Assembly: GCF_905475395.1 (NCBI RefSeq)
Contig: NC_058337.1
Location: 88,964,368 to 89,028,367 of the forward strand
Length of the DNA: 64,000 nt
Origin: Chrysoperla carnea
Lineage: Eukaryota > Arthropoda > Insecta > Neuroptera > Chrysopidae
Reading direction: 5' to 3'
Made by a program: the position numbers and the translations under genes. The notes under the pieces were generated by a model. That model had not been told where the DNA came from. It searched no databases and saw nothing but the letters and a program-made list of their open reading frames with translations. Of this stretch, positions 1 to 11,700 are shown piece by piece (position 1 is the stretch's first letter; each line of letters starts with the position of its first letter).

Positions 1-413
1 AAAAATCTATTTATAAGAAAATGATCACCAAAATTTCAAAAGGAAACCCCTTTTTACACGACTGAGCAACGCAAAAGAGTGGTAATGTGTTTATCAGTCT
101 ATATACGTCTGTTCCTATGTGGGACACTAGTTGCCGAATACCGATTTGTGTAAAGACATAAAGGCATACCAAGAAATTATCATTCGAATAAAATTAAAGA
201 CTAGAAGAGTCTGGGTTTTTATGCTTGTCTGATTGACTCAATGCTGAACAATCACATCCAGGCTTGAACCAATGCTGGCCTTGTTGATATTTACTGAATG
301 GATAATACGGCAGATGATTATGAAAATTAATTATAGCATTTTTTTTTAAATTATTAAATTATAGCTGAAATTTTAATTCTCAATTCTATTTTACGGACGA
401 TTTTTCAAAATAA

Positions 414-1008
414 ACAAGTGAAAACAAACAATTGAGTTAATTGTTGAAATACCATGTATAGACAGTGTTGATGAAGCAATCGTTTGTTTTTTGACGTCAC
501 GTTAATAAAAAAAGATATCCACTTTTAAATAGCTACACACACTGATATTCCCATATTAATGCATACTATAAAATTTGCACCTAATAAGCGGCCTCGTGGG
601 TAAACAGTGATGTTTACAAAAAAAATTTTCAAACAAAAGTTGTTTATTTTTTTATAAAGAACATTTTTTACATTTAAACTTTTGTTCTATCTCTAACGGT
701 TTACAAGATGGGTCCTACGGACCCAAGACCCAATTGACCCTAATTGCTCATTTACGAACTCGACCTCAGTTTTTAGATCCTGAGTACGCTATAAAAATTT
801 CACTTTGATATCTCTTTTCGTTTTTGAGTTATCGTGTCCACAGACGGACAGACGGACGGACGGACGGACGGACAACCGGAAATGGGCTAATTAGGTGCTT
901 CTATGAACACCTATACCAAAATTTTTTTCGTAGCATGAATATTTTTAGGCGTTACAAACTTTGGACTAAACTTAATATACTATGTATATTTCATATATAC
1001 ATGGTATA
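414..1008 (+). repeat. Dispersed repeat family, copy A (near full length)
   Basis: It starts with CAAGTGAAAACAAACAATTG, then ATACCATGTATAGACAG, and ends with CATATATACATGGTATA. The inner termini are therefore inverted (ATACCATGTATA versus TATACATGGTAT). Landmarks shared with the other copies are a GTAAACAGTGATGTTTACR block, TTTTGTTCTATCTCTAACGG, GAGTTATCGTGT followed by a GACG/GACA run (about 843-872), and CAAACTTKGGACTAAACTTA. No coding capacity beyond short frames, so it is probably non-autonomous. Other copies: 14808-14925, 26091-26612, 45501-46011, 50381-50930, 55057-55632 and an inverted one at 59833-60240. Confidence 0.85.
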
Positions 1009-2644
1009 AAAAGATCGAGAGGTATCGTGGGATACCCGCTAGGAACTATATTGCTTTCGTACCTTGGTACATTATATATGTAGCGCTTACTTTTTTTATT
1101 CACAAGATATTTTTTTGAAAATTTAAGGTAATAATTATTGAAGTCAAATACTTGTTTGATTCCTTAAAGAATTTCCTTTTATAGCTACTTGTAGCTTTTA
1201 CTGTATGAAATAATTGAGTATTAGATAGTTTAAAAAGACAAACTTCTGATGTAGGAGTCAACCCAATATGTAAGTACATTACGTTTGGTTTGATTAGGAT
1301 ATTTATTATGACATAACATAAAAATTGCATTGTACTTACTTTAAATTATCTCTGTTTTCTTTAACTTCTGATAACTTTCACAACTCAATTAAACAAACAT
1401 AAAATTTTGAAAAAAAATACAAATTGACAGTTATAAAAATATTTTAATACTAGATATTAGTACGCATGTCTTGGAGGTGCAAAACCAAAAAAAAATTTTA
1501 TGGACAAATATGGATGAATGTTTGCTAAAATGCCAATGTTGTTAGTAAAAACAATTTGTCACTAAGATTTTTTTAAGGATGTGAGAGCGCCAGGTCAACT
1601 TTGGATGAACGGCTTAATTTTTTAATATGAAGTTGGACTTAGTCTAAATCAATTCTGAAAATTTTAGGGGAAGTTGCCCGATTATTTAAATAAATAAATG
1701 ACTTCAAAAGTAGGCATATTTAATATTGGTCTTATGGGAAAACGGTAGTTGGATGATATGTTACCATTGTCAAAACTTGCTCCAAGATTAGTCGGTGGAA
1801 ATTAAAAAAAAAAAAAAAAACTATCCTAAATTAAAGTTAAAACCTTGATCAATTATTGAATAAAAAAAATAACCGTTATGCTCGATTAATTAAGGATGAA
1901 TGAGCACGGTAGTGCGGACCCAATTTAAAAAAATATATATTTTTTAATTTTGATGGTGAATTATGTTATAACTTAATAATATAAGACGAAAAGTAAGAAT
2001 AAAATTTTTCGATACCTGGAATAATTTTCAAAATATCGAAAATAGAAAATTTTGTTTAATTAATTAGCTTTCAATATTTCGAAAACCAAGGCAGATATCG
2101 AAAAATCTAATCTTATTTTTTGTCTACGTTCATGAAGTTGTAATAAAATGCATCATCAAAGTTGAAAATAAGGTACAAATAATTTCAACTACAAGTCTTA
2201 ACTTGCCTTGGCGCTCGTACTACCTTAACTTCATGTGGTTTATGTTAGGAATGTTTCTCTATAAATCGAAAATCGGAAACTAAAATATATATTTTATCTA
2301 ATATTGTAAATAGTAAAATATGTTATATACAAAAGAAAAATTGCTGGCAATATAGAGATTCCTTATATACACTGTATCACTGTATGAGTAAGAAATGATG
2401 TTTTGCAATTCAACCCCTAAAGCGAGCAAATGGTACATAGATCTAATTGTCCTAGAAATAGGAGTGTTTGTATAGAAATAATTAGAATTGCAGATGTTAA
2501 TCAATAATTATTAATCGCTAATTAAAAGTTATAATCAAATAAATTAATTATGGGTGGAAAGTTCACGGTGTCAGCTAGTAATATAATAAAATTACATTTG
2601 TTTTAGCAGAAATATCCAAGGTTTAATATCAATAAATTTTATAG

Positions 2645-2651
2645 TATATAG
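2645..2651 (+). promoter_or_regulatory. Possible TATA box of P450 gene 1
   Basis: TATATAG lies 90 bp before the ATG at 2741, with an initiator-like TTCATT about 30 bp further on near 2677. In DNA this AT-rich such matches are common, so this is only a candidate. Confidence 0.25.
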
Positions 2652-2740
2652 ATGGTAGAATATCAGGAGTGTTTTTTCATTAATCGTGTTTGGTATTCTG
2701 AGGATATAAGGTCTAATTTAAATTTAAGTTTTTTTCAAAC

Positions 2741-5700
2741 ATGTTTTTGATAATTTTAGTGTTTCTTATTCTATTTTTGAGTTATTTTTCAAATTATTTG
2801 CGAGTTTTTTATTACGTATCAAAATTACCAGGACCAACAGCTTACCCAATTATTGGGAATGCATTATTGATTCTTGGGACAAATGAAGGTAAATTAACTA
2901 TGAATATTACAGCCTGTGATTGAATTTTAACCAATAGAGAAAGTGAATGTCTCAATATTGTTCGATCATTATTATAAAATTAACCGGGAAATTCAAACAA
3001 AACAATAGGACGTAAAAGTTCATAGATGTAAATCATATAATAGATGTATATTCATAAAGTCATACTGTGATGATATTTTGGGATTGTTAAACTTCTGTTT
3101 CTAAGTCTGTATCTTATAAAATTTTAAAATTAGTTATATAAATTTAAAAAAATTTTAAAAATCTGTAAAATTTGTATTAAGTTTTAATTATTCAAAAGAA
3201 TTTCTAAGTAAAAAAAAATTAACAATATAACTGTAAGATGTGTTTTTGTTTACGTCATGTCAGTGGTTATTCTTGGTACAATAACATCATAAATAAATAT
3301 CATACGCGCTTTATTTTGTTTATCGGAATTCATAATGCAATAATTCGTTGTTAAAAGCATTATGTTAGAATTCAGCAATAATTCAAAATCTTTAAATTTA
3401 ATTTGATTGATATGATTTTAATGAAAATGAAATAAACGGTTAAATCTGAATGAGGGAATATTCCATGTGGAGATTCTATGTTTCATTTTTTCAATCCTTT
3501 CCAACTCTTGCTGGATTATTTCCACTTGGATATCTAACGCGATGGCGTTTTTATAACCGGTAAGCCGATTTCAATCATATAATGCAAGCTACAGAGAATT
3601 TTTTTTTGCATTAAATTACAACAGTTATATTTTTTTTAAGAAAAACAACTTGGAAAAAAACAACATTTTGAGAAAAACAACTTGGGCCTATATCTCCGTA
3701 ACCGTGCACTTCAAACCAAAAATGTTAATAGCTTTTACTGTAGATAATTATAGTTCCTATCTTTCTTAGTCCTTGTTTTTGCAGGTAAATTATTTACTAC
3801 TAATTAATTCATATTATTAATTTTTTTTTTATACTTTTGAATTTTCATCATTACACGTACTATGCCTTTCTCTTTTTTTGCGTTATCTCGCAAAGTCTCG
3901 CCGGTGGTTGCAACACTGAACGCGGTATAACATCATAAATATAAATTTTAGAAAAAAAGTTTAAAGTAAGAGTTTTAGGAAATTTGTAGATTTAAAAGTT
4001 TATATTAGCATTTTATTGTTTGAACGAGTATTAAAAGAGATATCAGTCAAATAGTCAATAAGTAAATCGTTATGGTTGTAAAAGTCATAAACGCCTAGTG
4101 ATACCAAAAATTTTTTTACAAAAAAAAAAAAAAAAAATGAAATGAATTATCTACCATAAAGGTTTCATTTTTGGTCTAAAGTGCAGAATTACGGAGATAT
4201 AGACCAAAACTGTTTTCCTTAAAATGGAGGCACCCTCTTTTTTTGTTAGAATTTTGTGCATTTCATTCAGTAAGTGATACTACATAAGCAAAGTTATCAA
4301 CCCCCCATTAAGAAGAGGGACATATAAGTTTAACGCGTCTGTGTATTTGTGTGTCTGTCTGTTTCTGTTTCATCGTAGCTTCTTAACCGATGAACCGATT
4401 TTTATTTATATTTTTGTTCGAAAAGTTCGTTAAGGATTGAGAGTGTTAGTTACATTTCAAGTGCGGGTTTAGGGTTATTTACTCGATAACAAATAGAAAA
4501 GAAGTGGTTATCTTCAAACATCGGAGCTGATTTTCTTGAAACATATACCTTAGAACATTCTCAAACAAATAATATTTCAAAAAACAAAGTCAAAATCGAT
4601 TCATCCGTTTTAGAGCTACGGTGCTACAAACTAATCGTATACAGAATGTTCGATTTAAACCTAGACATATAAATATCACGAGTATGACAGAGTGCATGCG
4701 TTAAGGAATACATCTAAGTAAGAGATATTATAGGTGTTATATGAAATTGCAAAAGTGATTTGTATCGTGGCTTATCTGTTGTAGTTCATCTATTAAACTA
4801 AGAAACTCCCACTCTCCAAGCGTCTTACAACTATCTCAACGCATATCGAAGCTTCAACACATGTATATAATACCTCTCACTTAGATGCATTGTTAACGCA
4901 TGTATTCTGTCATACTCGTGATATTTATATTCGTAGATGTAAATCTAACGTTCTGTATATATGGTATATAAACTCTTTGCTTAGAACGCGTTTTTCTTTT
5001 ATCGAAGTATCGCATGCAATTACATGATAGCTCTATTACTAGCGAGGTCTATCCTTTATATGTCTATGCTGTAGTGTGAATGGAGTATACCTATATTAAG
5101 TAAAATGTAGTGAATGAAGTTTGCTGGCTTATTAATTTTGATTTAAACCATGTTCAGACGATTTAAAAACTTCATATGCTGGATTGAAATAATGCTTTAA
5201 TAATAAAATTTAAACCACTATCTGTTTCAAAATTAACAAAAGATATTAAACTTGAAATCTGATTACATTTTATACGATGAAATTCAAGGCAATTAAATTT
5301 CTATTGTAATTTTAAATAAAAATTATTTTATTTCAGATGCATTAAGTAAAGTTACCAAGCTCTTTAAAGATTATAGTTCATTTTTTCGTGCATGGCTGGG
5401 TCCGGTACCAATAGTTTGTACGAGCAATCCTGATTTTGTTCAAAGATTATTGACAGGAAAATATTCAATGGAAAAAAGTTTTTTAATGAAGTATATTGGT
5501 AAAGAAGTAGTAGGAAATTCAATAATAATCTCAGAAGGTATATATTTTGAAATGTGATATTGTGTTATATGTATCTCTGTGTCACAAAAAATGCTTGGAT
5601 TACACATATTGGGTACTTACTATATGTAATCCTTGCATTTTTTGGGACAAAGAGATACTATTAATTAGTAAAGGAGTTGACGCGTGTCTCAAACGTTCAT

Positions 5701-8700
5701 TTTTTATCTCTGGTGTATATCTTATACTCAAACCTTTAACAGGTCAAAATTACTTTTCACTAGCCAAATTAATCAAAAGTAATTTTGACGGCAGGCTTTC
5801 GACAATAGTATTTTTGATTGAAGTAACAGTCAAAAGTACTATTGCCCAATGAAGCTGGTCAAAAGTAGTTACTGACCAACTGATTTTTATATAAAAACAA
5901 CTCGGGGATAAAAAAAACTCCGGTCATAATAACTCGGTAAAAAACAACTCATTACAAAACTATTCTTTACAAAACCAACTCCCACGTGAATCAGTAAATG
6001 AATGCCATCACATGGCTAACCAAAAAGACAAAAAACCCACAGACCCGCGCTAACTCGCCCCGTTAAAGGCATGGGAAACCTGTGAATGACTGAATGAACA
6101 CAATCACAGAGTCTTTTTTAAAAGTAAAAAAACTCGCAAGCCTGTGCTAACTCAACCCCATTAAAAGCATGCCCCACCCGTGGATCAGTGAGTGAACGCA
6201 GTCGCAGGGTTAACGAGTAGTCAAACGGTCAAAGACTAACGCCTTAGACCGCTCGGCCATTTAGGCTCTAAAAATTGGCTGTAGATGTCATAAGTCGAAA
6301 AATGGTAGTATAACAAGTGATAACGCAGCTAAAATGCGGAGCAAGCTGGGAAATATAAAATGAAAATTAAAAAGCCTTGATGTCACTTAATCATGCATTG
6401 ACATCCAAATTAAATGTGTCTTAAAAATTTCAGTTAAATCAGTTAAGGATAACTGGGTTCAAATGCAGTTGCGAGAGTTAATCTTATCTAGCATTGTGAG
6501 CTTTGATAAAATAAACCTTAATAAAACAGGGATGTTTACCATTAAAATTAACATGACTTCACGAAGATTAAATAACAAATTAAACTATTTCAGTGCCAAA
6601 ATGGAAACATAATCGAAGTATCATAGCACAAGGATTTACTCCAGCAATTTTACAATCTTATTTTGAAATATTTCTTGAAAAAAGCTTAATGTTATGTGAT
6701 AATCTAGATGTAAAATTAAATGATGTGAAATCATTTGATATTTTTCAGTATTTATCACAAACTAGTTTAGATACAATTTGTGGTAAGTTAAATGAAATTC
6801 TTTAAAAAAAATTATCAATTATTAGCGAATTTTTTGAAAGAATTAACTTAACATGTTTTTAAAATCCATCGATAATTGTGCTGACCCGACACAAAGAAAA
6901 TAATGTAAAAATGGTTAAAAGTACCTCCATCACAAAGTTCACTTTGTATGTCTGTTCAAAAGTTCAAATGGGCACAAAAATAACGTTTTCAAAATTCGAG
7001 AATCGTTTTGGAAATATTGAAAGTTTTAAAATTGGAAGTAATAGATACATTATAGGTACCTATTAATTATTGAATGCTTTTCCTTGTTTTGGTACTATTA
7101 AAAGATTGGCAAAGTTCACTAAACCAAAAAGTATACGATTCCGTAGCAACCTATTCGCTTTTTTGAACATAAGTTCTCAGTCATTATTTGTAATATAGAC
7201 ATATTTTTCATCAAGGAAGATAATTAATGAGAATGAATTGTTCTTATGGTCTAATAATATTTACAAAAATATTTGGGCTTTAATATCTTACTTCGACCAC
7301 ATTAATTATTAACGTTATTAAATTACCTGCCTAATAAATTATAATAATTTTGTATCTTTGAAATTAATTTCTATAACAATTATATTTTCGTATATATTTT
7401 GATATATTTCTGTTTCAGAAAATTCGTTAAGATAGCGTCGTTCCTGCGTAGCGCTTTTTTAATTTTAATTTTATTTTCAGCATCAACTATGGGAGTAAAT
7501 AGTAATGATGGGAATAATAAAGCTGCTTTTTATTCTGCCATAGAAAAGTATAATACCTCTATTAAATTATTCTATGATAATAATTAATAATTTCAATATT
7601 AATCATAACTTTGTTTAGCGTACTCCACTTATGTGTCGAAAGATCAAGATATTTCTGGAATATTCCTAAATTTATATATTGTTGGAGTAAAAGTTATAAG
7701 AAGCATAATGAAAGTATGAAAACTATTAAGGAATTCGCTAATAACGTGCGTTAGAGATTTTATTACACATTTAATATAAATCACTAACTATCTATATAAA
7801 CTTTTTTATTTTTGTTGGAAATTAGAAAAGATAGTTAAAAATAGATAAGTTCGGGAGGTATCATAGAATAAGGATCAAATTGTCAAAAGAAGGTGCGGTA
7901 CCTGTTTACCCGACTGTAAAGGAGTGTTTTTTTTTATCGCGTGTGTCTTGTATGTATGTATGTAAAATTATTTCGGCGCTTTCTTGTAAATAAGCGCCGA
8001 TGTGAATAATGGGACTTTGCCCTAAAATTTTTTTATTGTTTCAAAAGACGTTCGTTATCGAGTCAAAACATCCTGTGAAACTAATATTTGGCTAACATCA
8101 ATGAATACGAAATTATGTTGGATTTAAATGTACAAATAGAAAGAAAGGAAAATAACACTTGCTGCTGTCTTAACCTGCAATTGCCATAGAGAGACTACAG
8201 TATAAAAGTTGTTTTTCAAGAATGAGATAGAAAAAAGTCCAGTCTTTCAATGCCAGACCAGTTTTTCAATACGTTAGCTGCTTTTCTTATGTCACGATGG
8301 AAAGGCCTATTTATAAACTCTATTACTTACATACATACAACGATAGAATAACTTAAATATTTTGTTTATAAATAGACACATGGAAGTCAAAGCACATGTC
8401 TATACAAAAAAGCATTAAAAAATAAATTATTTAATATTTAGAACCGCAGTAGACCACGAAAGGGTGAGAAATGTTATCCGTAAATTTTATGTGAAGTTTA
8501 GAAGTGAACCAAAATTTTCTAAATTATTTTTCAACAAATTTGTTGAGGTGATTAATTTTTTGTTTTCTTTTGTTTTTTTTTTAAATTCCCGTATGAGTTT
8601 TGGACTATGTTATTCACTTTCCAAGCAAAATTGATACTTCTGGATTTGAAATTATCGCACCTAAACTCATTTATTCGATAGCATAAATTGTCGTCTATAA

Positions 8701-11700
8701 AACCTGGCATATTGTTTTGTAAACAATTTTATCACTCTCCAATTTTTCGTATTTAAAACATTTCCAAAAAAATAACTTTTTTATAATTTTATAAAAAGAA
8801 AAAAATTTTATGTAATTTTTTTTTCGTTTTTGCTATCATTTTATAAAATAACTTATTTTTCGAGTTTCGAAGCTTTTTATTGAACCTAGAATCTCAAGTC
8901 GTACATGATTGACATAAGATTCTAGGGTCAATAAAAAGCTTCAATCAATAAAAATGTATTCTTTAAGCTCGTACGCAAACTTTTTATAATTCATTCCAAG
9001 AAAATAAACAAACTTTCAAAGAGTCTTGTATTTGTTGAAAAATTTTTTTATTTATTTTCGTTCCCTTTTACATTTCTCACCTTTTTAACCATGAGTACAA
9101 CAAATGATTGAAAACATACTTTTGCCAAGCAACTCTTTGGTCTTTATTCAAGTATATCTCCAGAAAGTGAATACATAAAAAAAAAAAAAATTCAATTGGA
9201 ATGAGTACACAATAATAAAAATCATCAATTTAAATTTAATTTTTCAAGTTAAGAAAACTGTTAAATATTACAAAAAAATTTCTGAAAATAGTATTTAGAT
9301 CATAATTCTTGAAATAAATATCACAAAACCCGAAATAAAATAAGATTTTATATTTAAAAAATATCATTAAAAACATAACAGACTTACATTTCGCTTAATA
9401 TCGATATTTCGATTACAAAGAAACAATATGTTTAACCACCGTAGTAATAGCAGAATAGATTGAATTTTGAACAAGCCTGGGAATAAAGTAGGTTTTATAT
9501 ACCAGAAATTACAACACGTCTTGGGTCAAAACCAAGGATCCAATTTCGAACCCACAGAAGTCGGGTATCTACCAACTTTTTGTTCGAATTGTGTTAAAGT
9601 TTATTTGGAGCAAACAAAAAGGAAAAAGTCGATTCAAGAAAATTAACATAAAGGTGATGTCTAAAACAGGCATGGGCGAGTTATTTTAAGTCGAAGTCAT
9701 CATTTTTATTACTTTATTGTGTGCCATAAACTTTATTGTGTGTCTCTTTATCCAACTTCGCATTGCTCATAGAGGAGGAAGCGAGACGGGTATGCGACTC
9801 TTCTACCTATCTAAGTTTCTCTTAGTAATGAGATAGGTAGAAAAAAAGTGTTGTTTCTCTGGCTTACTTGTATTTTTGGTTGTCACTGGTTAGGTTATCA
9901 CCGGCTTGCTCGTATGTCAGTTACAGGAGAAATGAACAAATTTAGTTATTGACGATGATTTATTTGCAGTCGAAATGATTTATGTAGGGAAATGTAAGTC
10001 TGTTGCATAGAATTTCTTAATATATCTATAGTTTTATTTCTAGTTCGTTGTATTTATTTCAATAACTATGTCTCAACTCGAAGTTAACAAAAAATCATTC
10101 GTATAATTTTTAGGTCATTTTACAAAAGAAGAACTACTGCAAATCGTATAATAATTTAGATACTTGTACAGATCGTAGTAAAAATGAATTAAAAAAACCA
10201 TTGCTGGAATTTTTAATTGATTTAACAGCAACAAATTTAGATTTTACCGAAAAAGATTTAGGCGATGAAGCTAATCTGGTGATATTGGCGGTAAGTTTAA
10301 TGTAACAATCATACACAGCCTTATAAGAAGGATGAATACATTGAATATGGTTTTCAATGCATTGAGCTAATTTTAAGCCAGACAAATTCTGAATAAATGT
10401 TTGTTATAATTTTTTTTTGATCCCATTATATTCCAACGTAAGATTTATATATACATAGTTTAGTTTACATCTTTGCATTGACATCTCCCACGAGTATGAC
10501 AAAGTACATGCGTTAAGCAATGTATCTAAGAAAGAGGTATTATATACACTACAACACACATCTTCGCTAGGCATCTCTCACGAATATGACAGAGTACATG
10601 CATTAATCAATGCATCTAAGAAAGAGGTACCATAGGCATTTGCTGAATGCATACTTGACATGGCATCTGGTGGCATAAAATCTAACTAGTTTTAATGTGC
10701 AGTTTTAATAAATGAATATGAGGAATAAATGGAATAATAGCCTTTCTTATATTATTGTTTGTATTATATTATTAATTATCAATTGTTAATCAAATTTTCA
10801 GTATCACGGAATCAATTAAAAATTTCACTTAGATAAATTATGTAAGCAAACTGTCAAATGCTTGCACATAATTCGTAACCAGTTTTTTTAAGCTACGCCT
10901 TCAGGTCGCTTATCACAAGAGTGGGAGTTTCTTAATTGAACAGATGAACTACTCAGTCAGTTGTTCAAACTACAAAACACCTTTTTTCACATAATACTTA
11001 TAATATCTCTTTCTTAGATGCATTGCTTAATGCATGTACTCTATCATACTCGTGGTAGATGCCTATGCGAAGATGTAAACTAAACGCATTGTATATATTT
11101 ATATTTAGTTTAAAATATTTTAAAAACAAATGAACTTGAAATTTTTATTCAATCATCTACATGAAAAATTATTTCTCAGGGCTATGAGACATCAGCAACT
11201 GCATTAAGTAATGTTCTATTAAATTTAGCTGTATATAAAGATGTGCAAAATAAGGTTTATGAAGAGTTATTTCAAGTGCTTGGAAGTGATCTAAATCGCA
11301 CAATTGATTTGGACGATTTACCAAAATTAACGTACATGGAAATGGTTATAAAAGAGTCAATGAGATTGTTTCCAATAGTACCATTTATCATAAGAGAACT
11401 CACTGAGGATATTCAACTTGGTAAGTACTTACCTATTCGAATTTTTCATTTACATTTTAAATTATGTACTATAAACTATTTTATCTATACTTTCTTAAAT
11501 CATCTATCTGTTTCTTTTTTCCTAATTTTGAGGTGATTGTTTGATACCAAGAGGTGTTTCATGTGCTGTATCAATATATGCATTACATTGTGATGAAAAA
11601 CTTTGGGAAAATCCATTAAAATTTGACCCAGAACGATTTACACCAGAAAATTCAATAAGTCGTCATCCGTATGCATACATTCCATTTAGCGGAGGTCCTC

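Larger units (their letters stand above)
1..2740. other. Intergenic stretch upstream of P450 gene 1
   Basis: No gene was found here. It holds one near-full copy of the dispersed family (414-1008) and AT-rich sequence. Two short pieces, near 1500-1545 (ATGTTTGCTAAAATGCCAAT) and 2216-2281 (GTTAGGAATGTTTCT...), recur in the first intron of P450 gene 2 around 17845-17985. They are therefore repeat-derived or a relic of the segmental duplication that made the gene array. The short reading frames here have no domain and overlap repeats. Confidence 0.6.

Noticed and set aside
824-1009. Short + strand frame rich in RTDGRTDG
   Set aside because: It is the GACG/GACA run and flanks of the dispersed repeat family; the same frame recurs in other copies.
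6183-6270. Functional tRNA-Leu gene on the - strand
   Set aside because: Only the 5' half is tRNA-like; the B box is degenerate and no T arm or acceptor pairing is visible.
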